From Candidatus Bathycorpusculum sp. (GTDB taxonomy: Archaea; Thermoproteota; Bathyarchaeia; Bathyarchaeales; Bathycorpusculaceae): 64,000 nt of DNA. A program made the translations under genes and the position numbers. A model generated the notes under the pieces. It worked only from the letters and a program-made list of their open reading frames with translations. It did no database searches and was not told where the DNA came from. Positions 26,702 to 36,524 of the stretch are shown in pieces; position 1 is the stretch's first letter; each line of letters starts with the position of its first letter. Location: the NCBI GenBank assembly GCA_009778385.1, contig WRJX01000103.1, positions 1-64,000 of the forward strand, written 5' to 3'.

Positions 26702-28128
26702 TATTCTTGGTTCCAGTAGTATATATGATCATATTTTTCCATAGCAGGGTAGTTTGGATCTTCGAAAACTATGTCTAGTTTTAGTCCATATTGGTTTATT
26801 TTGTTTTCAAGTTGGTTCCAGATTTCCTGTGAAGTGCTGTTTGTTTTCCATATGCCCCATATGATGTCGTTTGGGTTTCGCATGCCCCAGCCGTAGTTTT
26901 GTGGTAATATTAGTGCTGCTTCTGCTTTTATGCCGCCATGGGTTACTTTGGGGTTTTGAACTACATCGTTCCAGAAGCGTTCTAAGGCTTTAAAGTGCTC
27001 CTCTTGTAATGTACCATAGGGCCCCGTCATGTCTGGTGCGTAGTTAAAGATTATCACATATTCAGCACCTGCTTCATAGGATATTTTCATTTGTTCAAAC
27101 GTTTCATTTCCATCAGCAAGGTATGGTGCTTGGTTGTATTTCCAAGTAATGATGGTGCCCCAACTTTTACCTTGAAGATTTGCTGCACCTCTTAATAGTC
27201 CAATTTCTTGAGTTATAGAGTTGTTACAGCCCAATTGAGTAAGTACAAGGTCATAACCACTTTGGTAATTCCACCAGTAAAGACCATAGTCAGATGTAAA
27301 GACCAAAATTGATTCTTCATTTAATTGCGTTTTGTTTATTTTTTCTAGTCTTTCCTGGTTCTTATTCATGAATGCTCTTGCAGCATCATCATAGTTTTGT
27401 ATAGGGTTTTGTCTTAAGACCTGCTCATAGGGTCGTATTTGTGATAGGTATTCTGTGCCATTTTCTATTGTGTAAAAATTGTTGGTTTCTGTTTCTAATA
27501 GTGTGACTGTTCTGTTAGGGTAATACGTAATGAATTTGGCATCATCTAAAACAGTGATTTCACCATTAGGTCTATAATGTATCTGGGTTCCATTATCATT
27601 AAAGATGATTTCTCCTTCAGCAGTTTTTTTGATTATATCTGTTTTGAAACTAGTATCTCCATTTTGAATAACTGCCTCTTCAAAGACAACATCTATATCC
27701 AGCATTTCCCCTCCAGGCTCATCCTCGTAATATATCCCGATAAAACGTTCTCCCCATCTTTCTTTTGCAGCATTAGCCCATTCATTTATTCCACTCCCCA
27801 TATCAGCGCTATAATAAACTGCCTTACTGTTATAAACTGCAAAATTCAAGCTTGAGGCAATTGCATAATCACCTATTTCATTTACCTCTGTAGCATTCTG
27901 TAAAGTTCCAGACTGTATAATGAAAAGATTCGTGTAATCTTTTACTTCATCGATGAGTTCTTTTGCCTCTTGAACTGAATTGCCACAGTATGTAACACCG
28001 ACATAGAACCCCTCGTTATAAAACTGGTTTGTTCCTTTGTTAAGCAGAGCATAACTTGTGATTGTTATTAACCCAATTATTAACAACAATATTGCAACTG
28101 CTACTATGAGCAGCTTTGTTTGTTTCAT
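26701..28128 (-). CDS. Membrane-anchored extracytoplasmic protein, possible hydrolase-like barrel
   Basis: 475 residues. An N-terminal helix (LIVAVAILLLIIGLITITSYALL) anchors a large outer domain. GFYVGVTYCGNSVQEAKELID, FIGIYYEDEPGGEMLD and EYVIIFNYAPDM recur at spacings reminiscent of alternating strands and helices in a TIM barrel. EDEP looks like a carboxylate-bearing strand end, as in glycoside hydrolases. I do not recognise a defined family, so catalysis is a guess. Its stop overlaps the ATG of the following surface-protein gene (TAATG), implying a two-gene unit for the cell envelope. Confidence 0.6.
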   Translation of the reverse strand: MKQTKLLIVAVAILLLIIGLITITSYALLNKGTNQFYNEGFYVGVTYCGNSVQEAKELIDEVKDYTNLFIIQSGTLQNATEVNEIGDYAIASSLNFAVYNSKAVYYSADMGSGINEWANAAKERWGERFIGIYYEDEPGGEMLDIDVVFEEAVIQNGDTSFKTDIIKKTAEGEIIFNDNGTQIHYRPNGEITVLDDAKFITYYPNRTVTLLETETNNFYTIENGTEYLSQIRPYEQVLRQNPIQNYDDAARAFMNKNQERLEKINKTQLNEESILVFTSDYGLYWWNYQSGYDLVLTQLGCNNSITQEIGLLRGAANLQGKSWGTIITWKYNQAPYLADGNETFEQMKISYEAGAEYVIIFNYAPDMTGPYGTLQEEHFKALERFWNDVVQNPKVTHGGIKAEAALILPQNYGWGMRNPNDIIWGIWKTNSTSQEIWNQLENKINQYGLKLDIVFEDPNYPAMEKYDHIYYWNQE

Positions 28129-28339
28129 TGATTTGCCTCTTCTTGTGTACGTACCCTCGAGTTATATAGAATTTTTCCCAGTTATCCCCTAACCGGTGTA
28201 CTTCTCCTGTTTTGCTCCAAAAATCATCATAAGCACTACTTGTATTATTGAACAGTATTCTATTTGTAAAATAATTTTACATGATTCTATTTTAAGCGTA
28301 CACTGAAAGAGCCTACTAAAAAAGTTGGAAAAAGAAAGG

Positions 28340-30235
28340 TTAGAGTTTTTGTTTTAAAATTTTGCTGACAAGTTCCGGGGTGGCTTTACCACGAACTTCC
28401 TTCATTACCACACCCATTAACATGCCAAACGCGCCTTTTCCATTCTTTTCGATTGTGGGTTTGCTAGCGGCTATGATGCGGTCAACAATGGGTTCTAATT
28501 CAGTTTCCGTAAACATCTTCAAGCCCAAGGTGGTTATTGCGTCCTGAACGGTTTTGTCTTCATTTTTTGTGAGCCAACTGAAAACTTCTGCTGCTGCTTC
28601 TTTAGCAAGTGTGCCTAAACCGACAGCGGTAAACAATGCTTTGATTTGGTATTCACTTATATTTTCGACTGCGATACCGTCGCGTTTGAGCGATTTCACA
28701 GTTTCAGTGAGAAACGCTGCAACAGTGGAAGCTGCCACACCCGTTTCTTTAACTATATCTTCAAACAGCATGGCACATTCAGAGTCGATGATTTGTTTTG
28801 ATAGCTTCTCATTTAATGTGTACTGTTTCATTAAACGTGCGAGTTTCTTTTCGGCTGGTTCTGGCAAATTGGCACAGATGTCTTTGATAAGCTCCGCAGT
28901 GATTGTTTGAGCGGGAATGTCAGTTTCAGGGTACATTCTAGCTGCACCGGGTCGTGGGCGCATGTAACGTGTTGTGCCGTCATCTTTGGCTGTTCGAGTT
29001 TCAGCAGGTACGCCAATGAGGGCCTCTTGAGCGCGATCCACTACTGCTTTAAGTGCATCTTGAGTGTTTTCAGCTACATCGGCAACAAACACAACGCCAT
29101 CGCCTTCATTTGCGCTGACGGCTTTACATACAGCTGTAATTTCTTCGGGAGTTATACCGTAATTAGGCATTTCATCAGTGTGAAATATTCCTCCAACTCT
29201 ACCCCAGAATTTAGCGCGATCAGAAAGCTCAGAGCCGACACGGAAATTGGGCATTAATTCTTTGCCTAAAAGTCCTGCAAATCCTGCAAGTTTAACGGCT
29301 AAAACTTTCTGGTTCTTGTCAACTGCTTTTCGGATAACCTTTGATTTAGATTCTTTAAATATGTCTGTTACATCAACGAAGTTTGGTTTTAATGCTTCTT
29401 TAGTTATGCCGCGTTTATGAAGTTCTTCTTTTACACTTAGTAGCCCAAGTTGGCGTTGTACTTCATATTCGATTACAGTTGAGATTAGTTCAAGTTCCTG
29501 TACACCTTTGATTTCAATTAGAGCCCCATTTGGGATTGATACGTTAAGATCTTGGCGGATGACGCCAAGGCCACGCATGACTTTACCTGTGTCACGTAGA
29601 ATTCTGCCAATTGCTAAGGCAACCTGTTGAGCTTCAAGTGGCGAGTAAATTACTGGTGCCGTGGTAACTTCAATTAGCGGAATTCCAAGGCGATCAATGC
29701 GGTAACGAATAGTTTTACCCTCATCTTCAGTGCCTATTTTACGTGCAGCATCCTCTTCAAGACTTGCTGCTTGCATGGGAATAACTTTTTCACCAACTTT
29801 TATCCAGCCATCTAAAGCAATAATGCTAGTACGCTGAAAACCCGTTGTGTTTGAGCCATCGATGACTGTTTTGCGCATAATGTGTACTTCATCAACGGGT
29901 TGCATATTCATCATAAGTGACGCGGTGAGGACAACTTTTAACGCGTCCATGTTTAATGCGTGCGGTGGCTCCTCATCCATTTCAACAAGACATGCGTTTT
30001 TATGGTTTGCTTCATAGAGGATTTTGACCCCCTTTTGGAACTCAAAAAATGCTGCAGGATCAACCTGTCCAAGCTCGCTTTGCGTTGGACGGAGGCGGCG
30101 TAAAAAGGTTATTTCTGGTTCTTCTTTAAAGAGTTCAGGTTGACAACTGCAGAACAATTTTGAACCCACATTAAGTTGCTGGTGAATTTCTAAGCCAACT
30201 TTTAAACCGATTTTAGTGTAATCAATAGTTGTCAT
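28340..30235 (-). CDS. gatE: Glu-tRNA(Gln) amidotransferase subunit E
   Basis: About 631 residues from ATG 30235 (MTTIDYTKIGLKVGLEIHQQL); the ORF track's extra 19 residues overlap gatD and are not conserved-looking. The GatB-like kinase/amidase cradle carries VGLEIHQQL, EMDEEPPHALN and a TTGFQRTSIIALDG segment. The AspRS-like insertion and a C-terminal YqeY helical tail (GKGAFGMLMGVVMKEVRGKATPELV, read in parts) bind tRNA-Gln. With GatD it converts Glu-tRNA(Gln) to Gln-tRNA(Gln). Only 1 nt separates it from the gatD stop, so the subunits are co-translated. Consistent with the absence of GlnRS in archaea. Confidence 0.96.
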   Translation of the reverse strand: MTTIDYTKIGLKVGLEIHQQLNVGSKLFCSCQPELFKEEPEITFLRRLRPTQSELGQVDPAAFFEFQKGVKILYEANHKNACLVEMDEEPPHALNMDALKVVLTASLMMNMQPVDEVHIMRKTVIDGSNTTGFQRTSIIALDGWIKVGEKVIPMQAASLEEDAARKIGTEDEGKTIRYRIDRLGIPLIEVTTAPVIYSPLEAQQVALAIGRILRDTGKVMRGLGVIRQDLNVSIPNGALIEIKGVQELELISTVIEYEVQRQLGLLSVKEELHKRGITKEALKPNFVDVTDIFKESKSKVIRKAVDKNQKVLAVKLAGFAGLLGKELMPNFRVGSELSDRAKFWGRVGGIFHTDEMPNYGITPEEITAVCKAVSANEGDGVVFVADVAENTQDALKAVVDRAQEALIGVPAETRTAKDDGTTRYMRPRPGAARMYPETDIPAQTITAELIKDICANLPEPAEKKLARLMKQYTLNEKLSKQIIDSECAMLFEDIVKETGVAASTVAAFLTETVKSLKRDGIAVENISEYQIKALFTAVGLGTLAKEAAAEVFSWLTKNEDKTVQDAITTLGLKMFTETELEPIVDRIIAASKPTIEKNGKGAFGMLMGVVMKEVRGKATPELVSKILKQKL

Positions 30236-30236
30236 T

Positions 30237-31583
30237 TTATTGTGCTCCATAAACGGTTTTTTCTTGAGGAAGTGTACGTGATACAAATTCACCGGTGATG
30301 TTAGTTTTTAGCAGCTGTTTTGCTTCTTCAGGGTCGCTGGTTTGCCCAAGTGCCCACATGAGTTTAACAAGTCCCGTCTCAGGAAACATGTCATCAAGGG
30401 GGACAACACCTAAACTTAGCAGATCACGACCTGTATCGTAAACGTTCATGTTAACCCGACCCCAAATACACTGAGAAGCAAGTGCTATAACTACGCCTTT
30501 AGCTATGGCGTTTTTGATAGCTTCAAAACAGAACATGCTAACGTGCCCTAAACCTGAGCCTTCAAGTAAAACACCCTTAAAACCTTGATTAACATAAAAG
30601 TCAATAACTGCAGGATCCATACCTGGATAGAATTTGACGAGTGCAACTTTTTCACAGAAATCGGGTTTCAAAACTAACTGCTTTGAAGTGTCTCGGCGCT
30701 TATAATCACTGTTTTGCATGGTGATTTTTTGATTTAAAACTTTGGCGATTGGAAAACCGTTGATGGATTTGAATGTGTCTCGACGACTTGTGTGGCACTT
30801 ACGGACTTTAACGCCTCTGTGCACAACAATGGCGGAGTCAGAGACTGTTTCATGCATGGCTAAACCCACTTCAGCAAATGGGGCTTCACCAGCGGCTTTG
30901 ACTGCGCCGATTAGATTGGTTGCCGCATCGCTACTGGGGCGGTCAGATGAACGCTGGGCTCCAACAAGAATTACTGGAACTGGCAGGTTCTGCAATGCAA
31001 AACTTAACGCGGCTGAAGTGTATCCCATGGTGTCTGTGCCGTGGGCAATCACTATACCGTCTACACCTTGGTTTATATGTTCAGCAACTTTTTGGGCAAG
31101 TTCCTTCCAGTTTTTCGGTGTCAAGTTCTCGCTATAAATACTAAAAACAATTTCAGTGTCAACACGGGCAATTTCTGAAAGCTCTGGCACAACACCATAA
31201 AGGTCGCTTGCAGATATGGCAGAACGAACTGCCCCTGTTCTATAGTCAACACGACTTGCGATGGTTCCACCAGTACTCATGATTATCACGTGAGGCAAAG
31301 CAGAGTTTTGTTTAGGAAGCGGTGATGATGCAAACGTAGGTTTAGTACCAACACCGACTTTTTCTACATTAACTCCTTCAGAAGCACCTATGCCAATGTT
31401 ATAACCACTTTTCATTTTTATGATAATATTTGTTGCATCTCCCAGCTCACCGCGGGGGATTAGGATACCTTCATAGGTTTTACCTCTACTGGTAATGCGA
31501 ATGATATCTCCGACTTGACAGTCGGCATCTCGAAGCAAGCGTAATGCCCTGCCCTTGTAACCTGAATTTTCCAGTTCACTCAT
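30237..31583 (-). CDS. gatD: Glu-tRNA(Gln) amidotransferase subunit D
   Basis: 448 residues. A small N-terminal beta-barrel (GDIIRITSRGKTYEGILIPR) is followed by an L-asparaginase-like amidase: IIMSTGGTIASRVDYRTGAV (first nucleophile Thr in GGTIAS), AHGTDTMGYTSAALSF (second Thr and Asp), VLVGAQRSSDRPSSDAATNL. It hydrolyses glutamine and passes ammonia to GatE. First gene of gatDE; its promoter lies in the divergent region with ino1, which contains a perfect inverted repeat at 31615-31640. Confidence 0.96.
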   Translation of the reverse strand: MSELENSGYKGRALRLLRDADCQVGDIIRITSRGKTYEGILIPRGELGDATNIIIKMKSGYNIGIGASEGVNVEKVGVGTKPTFASSPLPKQNSALPHVIIMSTGGTIASRVDYRTGAVRSAISASDLYGVVPELSEIARVDTEIVFSIYSENLTPKNWKELAQKVAEHINQGVDGIVIAHGTDTMGYTSAALSFALQNLPVPVILVGAQRSSDRPSSDAATNLIGAVKAAGEAPFAEVGLAMHETVSDSAIVVHRGVKVRKCHTSRRDTFKSINGFPIAKVLNQKITMQNSDYKRRDTSKQLVLKPDFCEKVALVKFYPGMDPAVIDFYVNQGFKGVLLEGSGLGHVSMFCFEAIKNAIAKGVVIALASQCIWGRVNMNVYDTGRDLLSLGVVPLDDMFPETGLVKLMWALGQTSDPEEAKQLLKTNITGEFVSRTLPQEKTVYGAQ

Positions 31584-31614
31584 GCCTAAATCTCTCTATC
31601 AAACAGTAATGTAC

Positions 31615-31640
31615 CATACGTTCTAACTCCAAAACGTATG
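31615..31640. repeat. Inverted repeat upstream of gatD
   Basis: CATACGTT (31615-31622) and AACGTATG (31633-31640) are exact inverted copies separated by 10 bases, centred about 45 bp upstream of the gatD start. The spacing suits a dimeric repressor or a small hairpin. I see no known regulator motif. Confidence 0.4.
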
Positions 31641-31805
31641 AATCATTATGTACCTAACACATACAAAACTAAAAGCTTTTTTAAACTACATTAAATAGAG
31701 AACCAAAATTTTTTTTACCTTCTTTGATTAAACGCTGAATTGGCAACTTAGTAATGTAGAAACCTGTGAATATGGTCTGTTTGATGCTTTTCTTAATCAT
31801 TGAAA

Positions 31806-31871
31806 ACCCTATTTCCTACTTAGATTCTTATAGGGTAGCCCTTATTGTGGCATATCTTTTTTATAAGGGCT
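31806..31871 (+). promoter_or_regulatory. Two adjacent hairpins in front of the inositol-phosphate synthase
   Basis: ACCCTAT (31806-31812)/ATAGGGT (31830-31836) and AGCCCTTAT (31837-31845)/ATAAGGGCT (31863-31871) are two perfect inverted repeats lying end to end, finishing 35 bp before the GTG start. The TTTTTTATAAGG inside the second could be the TATA box, in which case these are operator dyads; otherwise they would be leader hairpins. The rest of the 323-bp spacer (31584-31906) is AT-rich without a gene. Confidence 0.45.
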
Positions 31872-31906
31872 GACATAAATATGAAAGTTAAGCAGGTGCC
31901 AAAGAA

Positions 31907-32962
31907 GTGCCAAAAGTTAAAGTTGCATTAATCGGTGTTGGAAACTGTGCTTCAGCTTTCCTTCAAGGTTTAAGTTATTACGGAAAAGCCGTAAAGCCCG
32001 AAGAGTTTGTTGGTTTACGAAACCCAACATTGGCAGGTTATGCCCCAAACGACATAACGGTCGTCGCAGCTTTTGATGTAGACGAACGTAAAGTTGGGTT
32101 AGACCTCTCAGAAGCAATTTACGCTAAACCAAACAATGCTCCCCAAATTTCCCAAGTGTCAAAAACAGGTGTTACAGTAAGCAAGGGGCCGCTCCTTGAC
32201 GGAGTTGGAGAGTCAACAAAACATATAGTTCAAGCAAGCAACAAAGCTGATGTTGATGTAGCCAAAACCCTCAAGGAATCAGGTGCTGAAATGGTTCTAA
32301 ACTTACTTCCAAGTGGAGCAGTTAAAGCAACTGAATACTATGCAAAACAAGCAATCGCAGCCGGGTGTGCATTCATCAACGCGACACCAAACTTTATTGC
32401 AAGTGACCCCTCATGGGCAAAACAGTTCAAAGAAGCAAACTTACCTCTCATCGGCGATGATCTGGTAGATCAAGTTGGCTCAACTGCGTTGCACAGAACA
32501 TTGCTTAAACTGCTTTCTGATAGCGGAGTAAAAATCACTGAAACTTATCAGCTTGACGTTGGAGGTGGTGCAGAATCTGTTGATACTCTTGAACGTACCC
32601 GAGACACAAAACGTACAATCAAAACCGAATCCGTCGCTTCAGCCTTACCTTACAAAACCCAAATTGTTGCAGGGTCAACTGACTACGTAGATTTCCTAGA
32701 GAACAACCGTGACAGTTACTTCTACATTAACGGTGTTTATTTCTGCGACACTCCACTAAAGATTGACCTTAAATTCCAAACTGTTGACGCACCAAACGCG
32801 GGCAGTGTGCTTTTGGATATCGTACGTGCAGTTAAGGTAGCGTTAACTAAGAAGCAAACAGGTGCAATTGAAGTAATCTGTGCTTATGGATTTAAACGTC
32901 CACCAGAAATGACTTCAATAGAGATAGCTGAAGAAAAATTCAAACAATACACAAACATCTAA
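31907..32962 (+). CDS. ino1: Inositol-1-phosphate synthase
   Basis: 351 residues of the archaeal/actinobacterial inositol-phosphate synthase family: VKVALIGVGNCASAFLQGLSYY binds NAD. VVAAFDVDERKVG and NLLPSGAVKATEYYAKQAI, then PLIGDDLVDQVGSTALHRTLL and QLDVGGGAESVDTLERTRDTKR form the active site. It cyclises glucose 6-phosphate to L-myo-inositol 1-phosphate, headgroup precursor for archaetidylinositol or inositol solutes. The GTG at 31907 gives the expected start MPKVKVALIGVGN; an upstream ATG at 31881 is out of frame. It is divergent from gatD and followed convergently by PGI/PMI, which acts on the same sugar phosphates. Confidence 0.95.
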   Translation: MPKVKVALIGVGNCASAFLQGLSYYGKAVKPEEFVGLRNPTLAGYAPNDITVVAAFDVDERKVGLDLSEAIYAKPNNAPQISQVSKTGVTVSKGPLLDGVGESTKHIVQASNKADVDVAKTLKESGAEMVLNLLPSGAVKATEYYAKQAIAAGCAFINATPNFIASDPSWAKQFKEANLPLIGDDLVDQVGSTALHRTLLKLLSDSGVKITETYQLDVGGGAESVDTLERTRDTKRTIKTESVASALPYKTQIVAGSTDYVDFLENNRDSYFYINGVYFCDTPLKIDLKFQTVDAPNAGSVLLDIVRAVKVALTKKQTGAIEVICAYGFKRPPEMTSIEIAEEKFKQYTNI

Positions 32963-32985
32963 CTTTTTTAATTTTTAAAAACCTG

Positions 32986-34116
32986 TTAAGCAGGTGCTGC
33001 AATAGGGGTATTAATGAATTTTTCTAGTTCTTTAATTATTTGTTCTTTAACACCGTTCTTTTTTAGTGAATCTTTTAGTTTGTTGATTGTTTGAACTGGT
33101 GTAGGGTCAATTCCGTGTAGTATGGCCAAGTAGTTACTTAAAAAGTCAGCTACAGCGATGACTGAGAGCATTTTTGATAGGTCACTTTTACCTTGGCTCC
33201 AAACCTCATAAATACTCACTCCCGATGGTTCTATAAGTTTTTTTGTTATTTCAATACGGCTACGTATCTCTGTGTTTTCCTCTTTATCTCGGATAAAAAT
33301 TGCGATAAAACGTTCCTTTATGTTTTCATCTTTTTCATAGCCGACTATTTCGTTGTGATCAAGCTCAGGTAAGTTGTCCCATTTTGCCATCATTTTGGCG
33401 TTCTCATTAATCTGTTGCTTGAATCGTCTTGCAATACTGCTGTAAATGCCAAATCCGTAAATCACCGGGATGAAGCCTTCAATGTTTACTGCCAAAGTTT
33501 TCGTTAAGCTGTCCTTAACTGGCGTTTCAGCAGCGTTTTGCCTTTCAATTTCCTCTATAATTGGTAATGCTTCATCAAGCTCCATGGAAACCCCTGATGT
33601 TATGCCTATTTTCTCAAGAAATGTCAGTAAAGGCATTAGCATGTATGGTAAAGCTGCACGGGGCGGCATGCCTGCTGGAACCTGTAAGTATGGAATATTT
33701 AGGTGCTCCGCGATTTTCATAAGTGCACCACCGCTCGTTATACAGTAGATCATGCATTTTTTTTTGATTGCATCAAGAAGAGCGCTTAAGGTTTCCTCTG
33801 TGTCCCCTGTATAGCTGGTTATAAGAACCAAGGTTTTTTCGTTAGCATAAGCCGGTAACTGATATTCCCTGTTGACCTCTATGGGGCTGTGGATTTTGTC
33901 TCTTGCCCAATCTTTAAGTAATTCGCCGCCGATGGCTGAACCACCCATACCTGTGATGATGATGTTGCTGGGTTTAGGATACATAGTTATTATACCTGCA
34001 GCCAAATCAGCTGCTTCCTGATAATGCCTGCACATGTTAAGACAAAAATTTAGCATGCCTGCTTTATCTATCATCTTCATTTTTTCAGGATTCTCTAAAA
34101 GGCGTTCGCCCATCAC
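32986..34116 (-). CDS. Bifunctional phosphoglucose/phosphomannose isomerase
   Basis: 376 residues with a double SIS fold: IITGMGGSAIGGELLKDWA is the first sugar-phosphate loop and LVLITSYTGDTEETLSALLDA the second. VPAGMPPRAALPYMLMPLL is diagnostic of the archaeal PGI/PMI subfamily, and GIDPTPVQTINKLK sits near the C-terminal active-site Lys/His. It interconverts glucose-6-P, fructose-6-P and mannose-6-P. It therefore connects glycolysis with sugar supply for surface glycans encoded at the end of the window and with inositol phosphate synthesis next door. Preferred start is MMGERLLENPEKM at 34116. Confidence 0.93.
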   Translation of the reverse strand: MMGERLLENPEKMKMIDKAGMLNFCLNMCRHYQEAADLAAGIITMYPKPSNIIITGMGGSAIGGELLKDWARDKIHSPIEVNREYQLPAYANEKTLVLITSYTGDTEETLSALLDAIKKKCMIYCITSGGALMKIAEHLNIPYLQVPAGMPPRAALPYMLMPLLTFLEKIGITSGVSMELDEALPIIEEIERQNAAETPVKDSLTKTLAVNIEGFIPVIYGFGIYSSIARRFKQQINENAKMMAKWDNLPELDHNEIVGYEKDENIKERFIAIFIRDKEENTEIRSRIEITKKLIEPSGVSIYEVWSQGKSDLSKMLSVIAVADFLSNYLAILHGIDPTPVQTINKLKDSLKKNGVKEQIIKELEKFINTPIAAPA

Positions 34117-34200
34117 TTAAACCTCAATGGTACTTCCTATTTTTATATCTCTACACACCCTTTTAAGCTGAACGCAACCATATTATGCAGGAAGAAAAGT

Positions 34201-35055
34201 TTGGATAAAAGTAAACTTACAATTGCTATTCCAGCATCCGTAATTTCTGATACACCCCACCTGCGAGAAAAAACCTCTAAAATAGGGCTAATCGCCCGAG
34301 CAGCCGCAATTTTCAGAGTGCAGGAAATAATCATTTACCCTGACGACACACATGTAAATCAAACACGTGATCTAAATCTTATTGCAAAATTGTTAAACTA
34401 CATAGAAACCCCACAATACCTAAGAAAAAACCTCTATAAGATAGAGCCAGACCTGCAATATGCAGGAATTTTACCTCCCCTGCGTACACCTCATCACCCA
34501 ACCAGTGGTAAAAACCGTGACCTAAAAGTCGGCGAATACCGTGAAGGTATAATTTTAAATCAGTCAAAAGAAGGTTTAACAGTTGACATTGGAGTTCAAA
34601 GTACAGCGTTACTGCGTGAGAGACAGTTTTCTGTTGGTGAGCGTTTAACTGTTCAAGTTCTAAGGTGTGGCGATCGTATTGAGGTTCAAGCTGTTAACCG
34701 TGATGATGTTTCATCTTACTGGGGTTTTCGGGTTAAGGTTGCAGATGAAACATTTGGGCACATGTTGCAGACTGAACGGTTTGACTTGGTGATTTCAACT
34801 GCTCGTATTGCAAACCGCTTTGTTGATGTTGCTACCAAAATTACGGAACGTTGGAATAGGGCTGAACGAGTGTTGGTCGCATTTGGGGCTCCTTCACGTG
34901 GACTACATGAAATTGTTAAGGCTGAAGGTTTACGTATTGAGGATATTTCAGATTTTGTGGTTAACACCATTCCTGAACAGGGGACAGCTACTGTGCGAAC
35001 AGAAGAGGCGCTTCTAATTTCTTTAGCAATATTTAACGTATATTTCAGCCTATAA
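34201..35055 (+). CDS. SPOUT-type RNA methyltransferase (archaeal DUF171 family)
   Basis: 284 residues. The start KLTIAIPASVISDTPHLREKTSKIGLIARAAAIFRVQEIIIY and the end LVAFGAPSRGLHEI are the two halves of a SPOUT fold. Between them sits an OB-like insertion (GEYREGIILNQSKEGLTVDIGVQSTALL), the arrangement of the archaeal/eukaryotic SPOUT1-like family. GAPSRG is the AdoMet-binding trefoil knot loop. The RNA target is not known from sequence. The TTG at 34201 is the start. It is followed 44 bp later by an unrelated membrane protein. Confidence 0.85.
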   Translation: MDKSKLTIAIPASVISDTPHLREKTSKIGLIARAAAIFRVQEIIIYPDDTHVNQTRDLNLIAKLLNYIETPQYLRKNLYKIEPDLQYAGILPPLRTPHHPTSGKNRDLKVGEYREGIILNQSKEGLTVDIGVQSTALLRERQFSVGERLTVQVLRCGDRIEVQAVNRDDVSSYWGFRVKVADETFGHMLQTERFDLVISTARIANRFVDVATKITERWNRAERVLVAFGAPSRGLHEIVKAEGLRIEDISDFVVNTIPEQGTATVRTEEALLISLAIFNVYFSL

Positions 35056-35099
35056 ACCCTTTTTATCTTGATTTTTTCGTTTTTTGGGTAAACAAATAA

Positions 35100-36257
35100 A
35101 TGTTCCCTTTCATTACTCTGCTCTTTATGCCTACTATTGACATTGCTATGCCATTGGCTTTGCTGCTTGTTGTGACAGTATCATTTCTTTTATACAAACG
35201 AGCTGAAAAAAGACTTAAAACATCAGTTGAAACCCAAGAGTTCCAAACAAGGGATAAACTTATGATTGTTGGGGCTATACTTATTGTCCTTTCAACAATG
35301 ATTTTAACTTTCTTTCGCAATCCCGGAAACATGTTCGGAAACATTGTGTTATCAATATTTTTAGGCTCCTATACAATGCTACTGTTCACTTTCACTTATT
35401 TATTCTCAGACATCAGAAAACGAGGTGCCCAACTGTTCTCCATAGGATTTGGTATCGCCAGCTTAATTTTAGGTGTATCCAGTTTATTAGAACCGCTTCA
35501 GGATTCTGTCACAATATTTAGAGTAGGCGCGTTTTTTGGATTAACTGCTATATGTTTTGCAATTGTGTTTTATGAGCATAGTAAAACTGATGATGAAAAG
35601 AAAGCAAAATGGTATCTCTCAATACAACCACCAGCACTATTTTTGTTGATCTTCATGTTCTTCAATATACTTCATTTTGAGGGTACATTAAATATTTGGT
35701 TCCCTGCGTTGTTGGATGTATTTGGGGCAACATTTGCAATTCTGATTATTCTGTATCTTAGTTCACTATTTAGCTGGAAAACTGTTGGAATATTTGCTGT
35801 TATGTTAACCCTTCTAGATGTCATACTGGTTTTTAGTGGACCAATGGTTGCCGCGGCAGAAACATTCACTGGTTTAGGTCTTCCGGCTCTAATTTATTTA
35901 CCAAATATTCCGCTTGTACCCGTTGCTGATCCTGCTATGTACTTTAACATCTTAGGTTTTGCGCCTCGCGGGCTTGGTCTTGGTGACTTCTTTTTCACTG
36001 GAATATTGGCTATTCAAACATTCAACCGATTCGGCAAAAAATACGCTTATGCATCTATCATCTCTATGGTGTTGTCTTTTGGAATCTGGGAAGCCTTCTT
36101 GCCAGAAATTACGAAATTTTTTGACATAGACGGATTCCCCGCGACAGTATGCATCATCACAGGCTGGATACCCATAGTAATCATCGGTACCCTTCTGCAT
36201 AAAAAACAAAAAGAATCCCAACCTCTTCAAGTAGAGTCCTCTAACACTCCACTCTAA
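35100..36257 (+). CDS. Multi-pass membrane protein, unknown
   Basis: 385 residues with about ten hydrophobic helices (for example LFMPTIDIAMPLALLLVVTVSFLL, IVGAILIVLSTMILTFF and IVLSIFLGSYTMLLFTFTYLF). The loops are short and the C-terminus is hydrophilic (LLHKKQKESQPLQVESSNTPL). There is a polar pair in FAPRGLGLGDFFFTGILAIQTF, with Gly-Asp in a helix reminiscent of intramembrane enzymes or presenilin-like GxGD motifs. That resemblance alone does not prove a peptidase. ATG 35100 lies directly after an AT-rich, TATA-like stretch. No operon partners. Confidence 0.6.
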   Translation: MFPFITLLFMPTIDIAMPLALLLVVTVSFLLYKRAEKRLKTSVETQEFQTRDKLMIVGAILIVLSTMILTFFRNPGNMFGNIVLSIFLGSYTMLLFTFTYLFSDIRKRGAQLFSIGFGIASLILGVSSLLEPLQDSVTIFRVGAFFGLTAICFAIVFYEHSKTDDEKKAKWYLSIQPPALFLLIFMFFNILHFEGTLNIWFPALLDVFGATFAILIILYLSSLFSWKTVGIFAVMLTLLDVILVFSGPMVAAAETFTGLGLPALIYLPNIPLVPVADPAMYFNILGFAPRGLGLGDFFFTGILAIQTFNRFGKKYAYASIISMVLSFGIWEAFLPEITKFFDIDGFPATVCIITGWIPIVIIGTLLHKKQKESQPLQVESSNTPL

Positions 36258-36524
36258 ATTTTTCTATGATGAAACTGCCTTTCTGTTGTTAAATTGGCGT
36301 TTTTTCTTCTCCACATGGGATATTTAGGTATGGCACTGATAGGAGCTTGTTTATGCATGTATTTTACGCTAATCAGTAACATCTGTGCTGCGAAAGGTTA
36401 TTAAGGCATAGGGTTTTCATTTAAGCGGCAAGATACTGCAGGTCAACTGCAATTCAAGGTAATGACTAACTTTGTTGGTCAAACCTCTGAAAGGTTAAAA
36501 TAGTAGAATGAAGAGGTGAAAAGT

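Noticed and set aside
35100-36257. Presenilin-like GxGD protease
   Set aside because: Only a GLGD-like word in one helix; the second catalytic Asp motif (YD) is not evident, so I call it unknown.
36316-36405. 29-residue hydrophobic ORF (MGYLGMALIGACLC...)
   Set aside because: Very short, no SD or well-placed promoter; likely chance.
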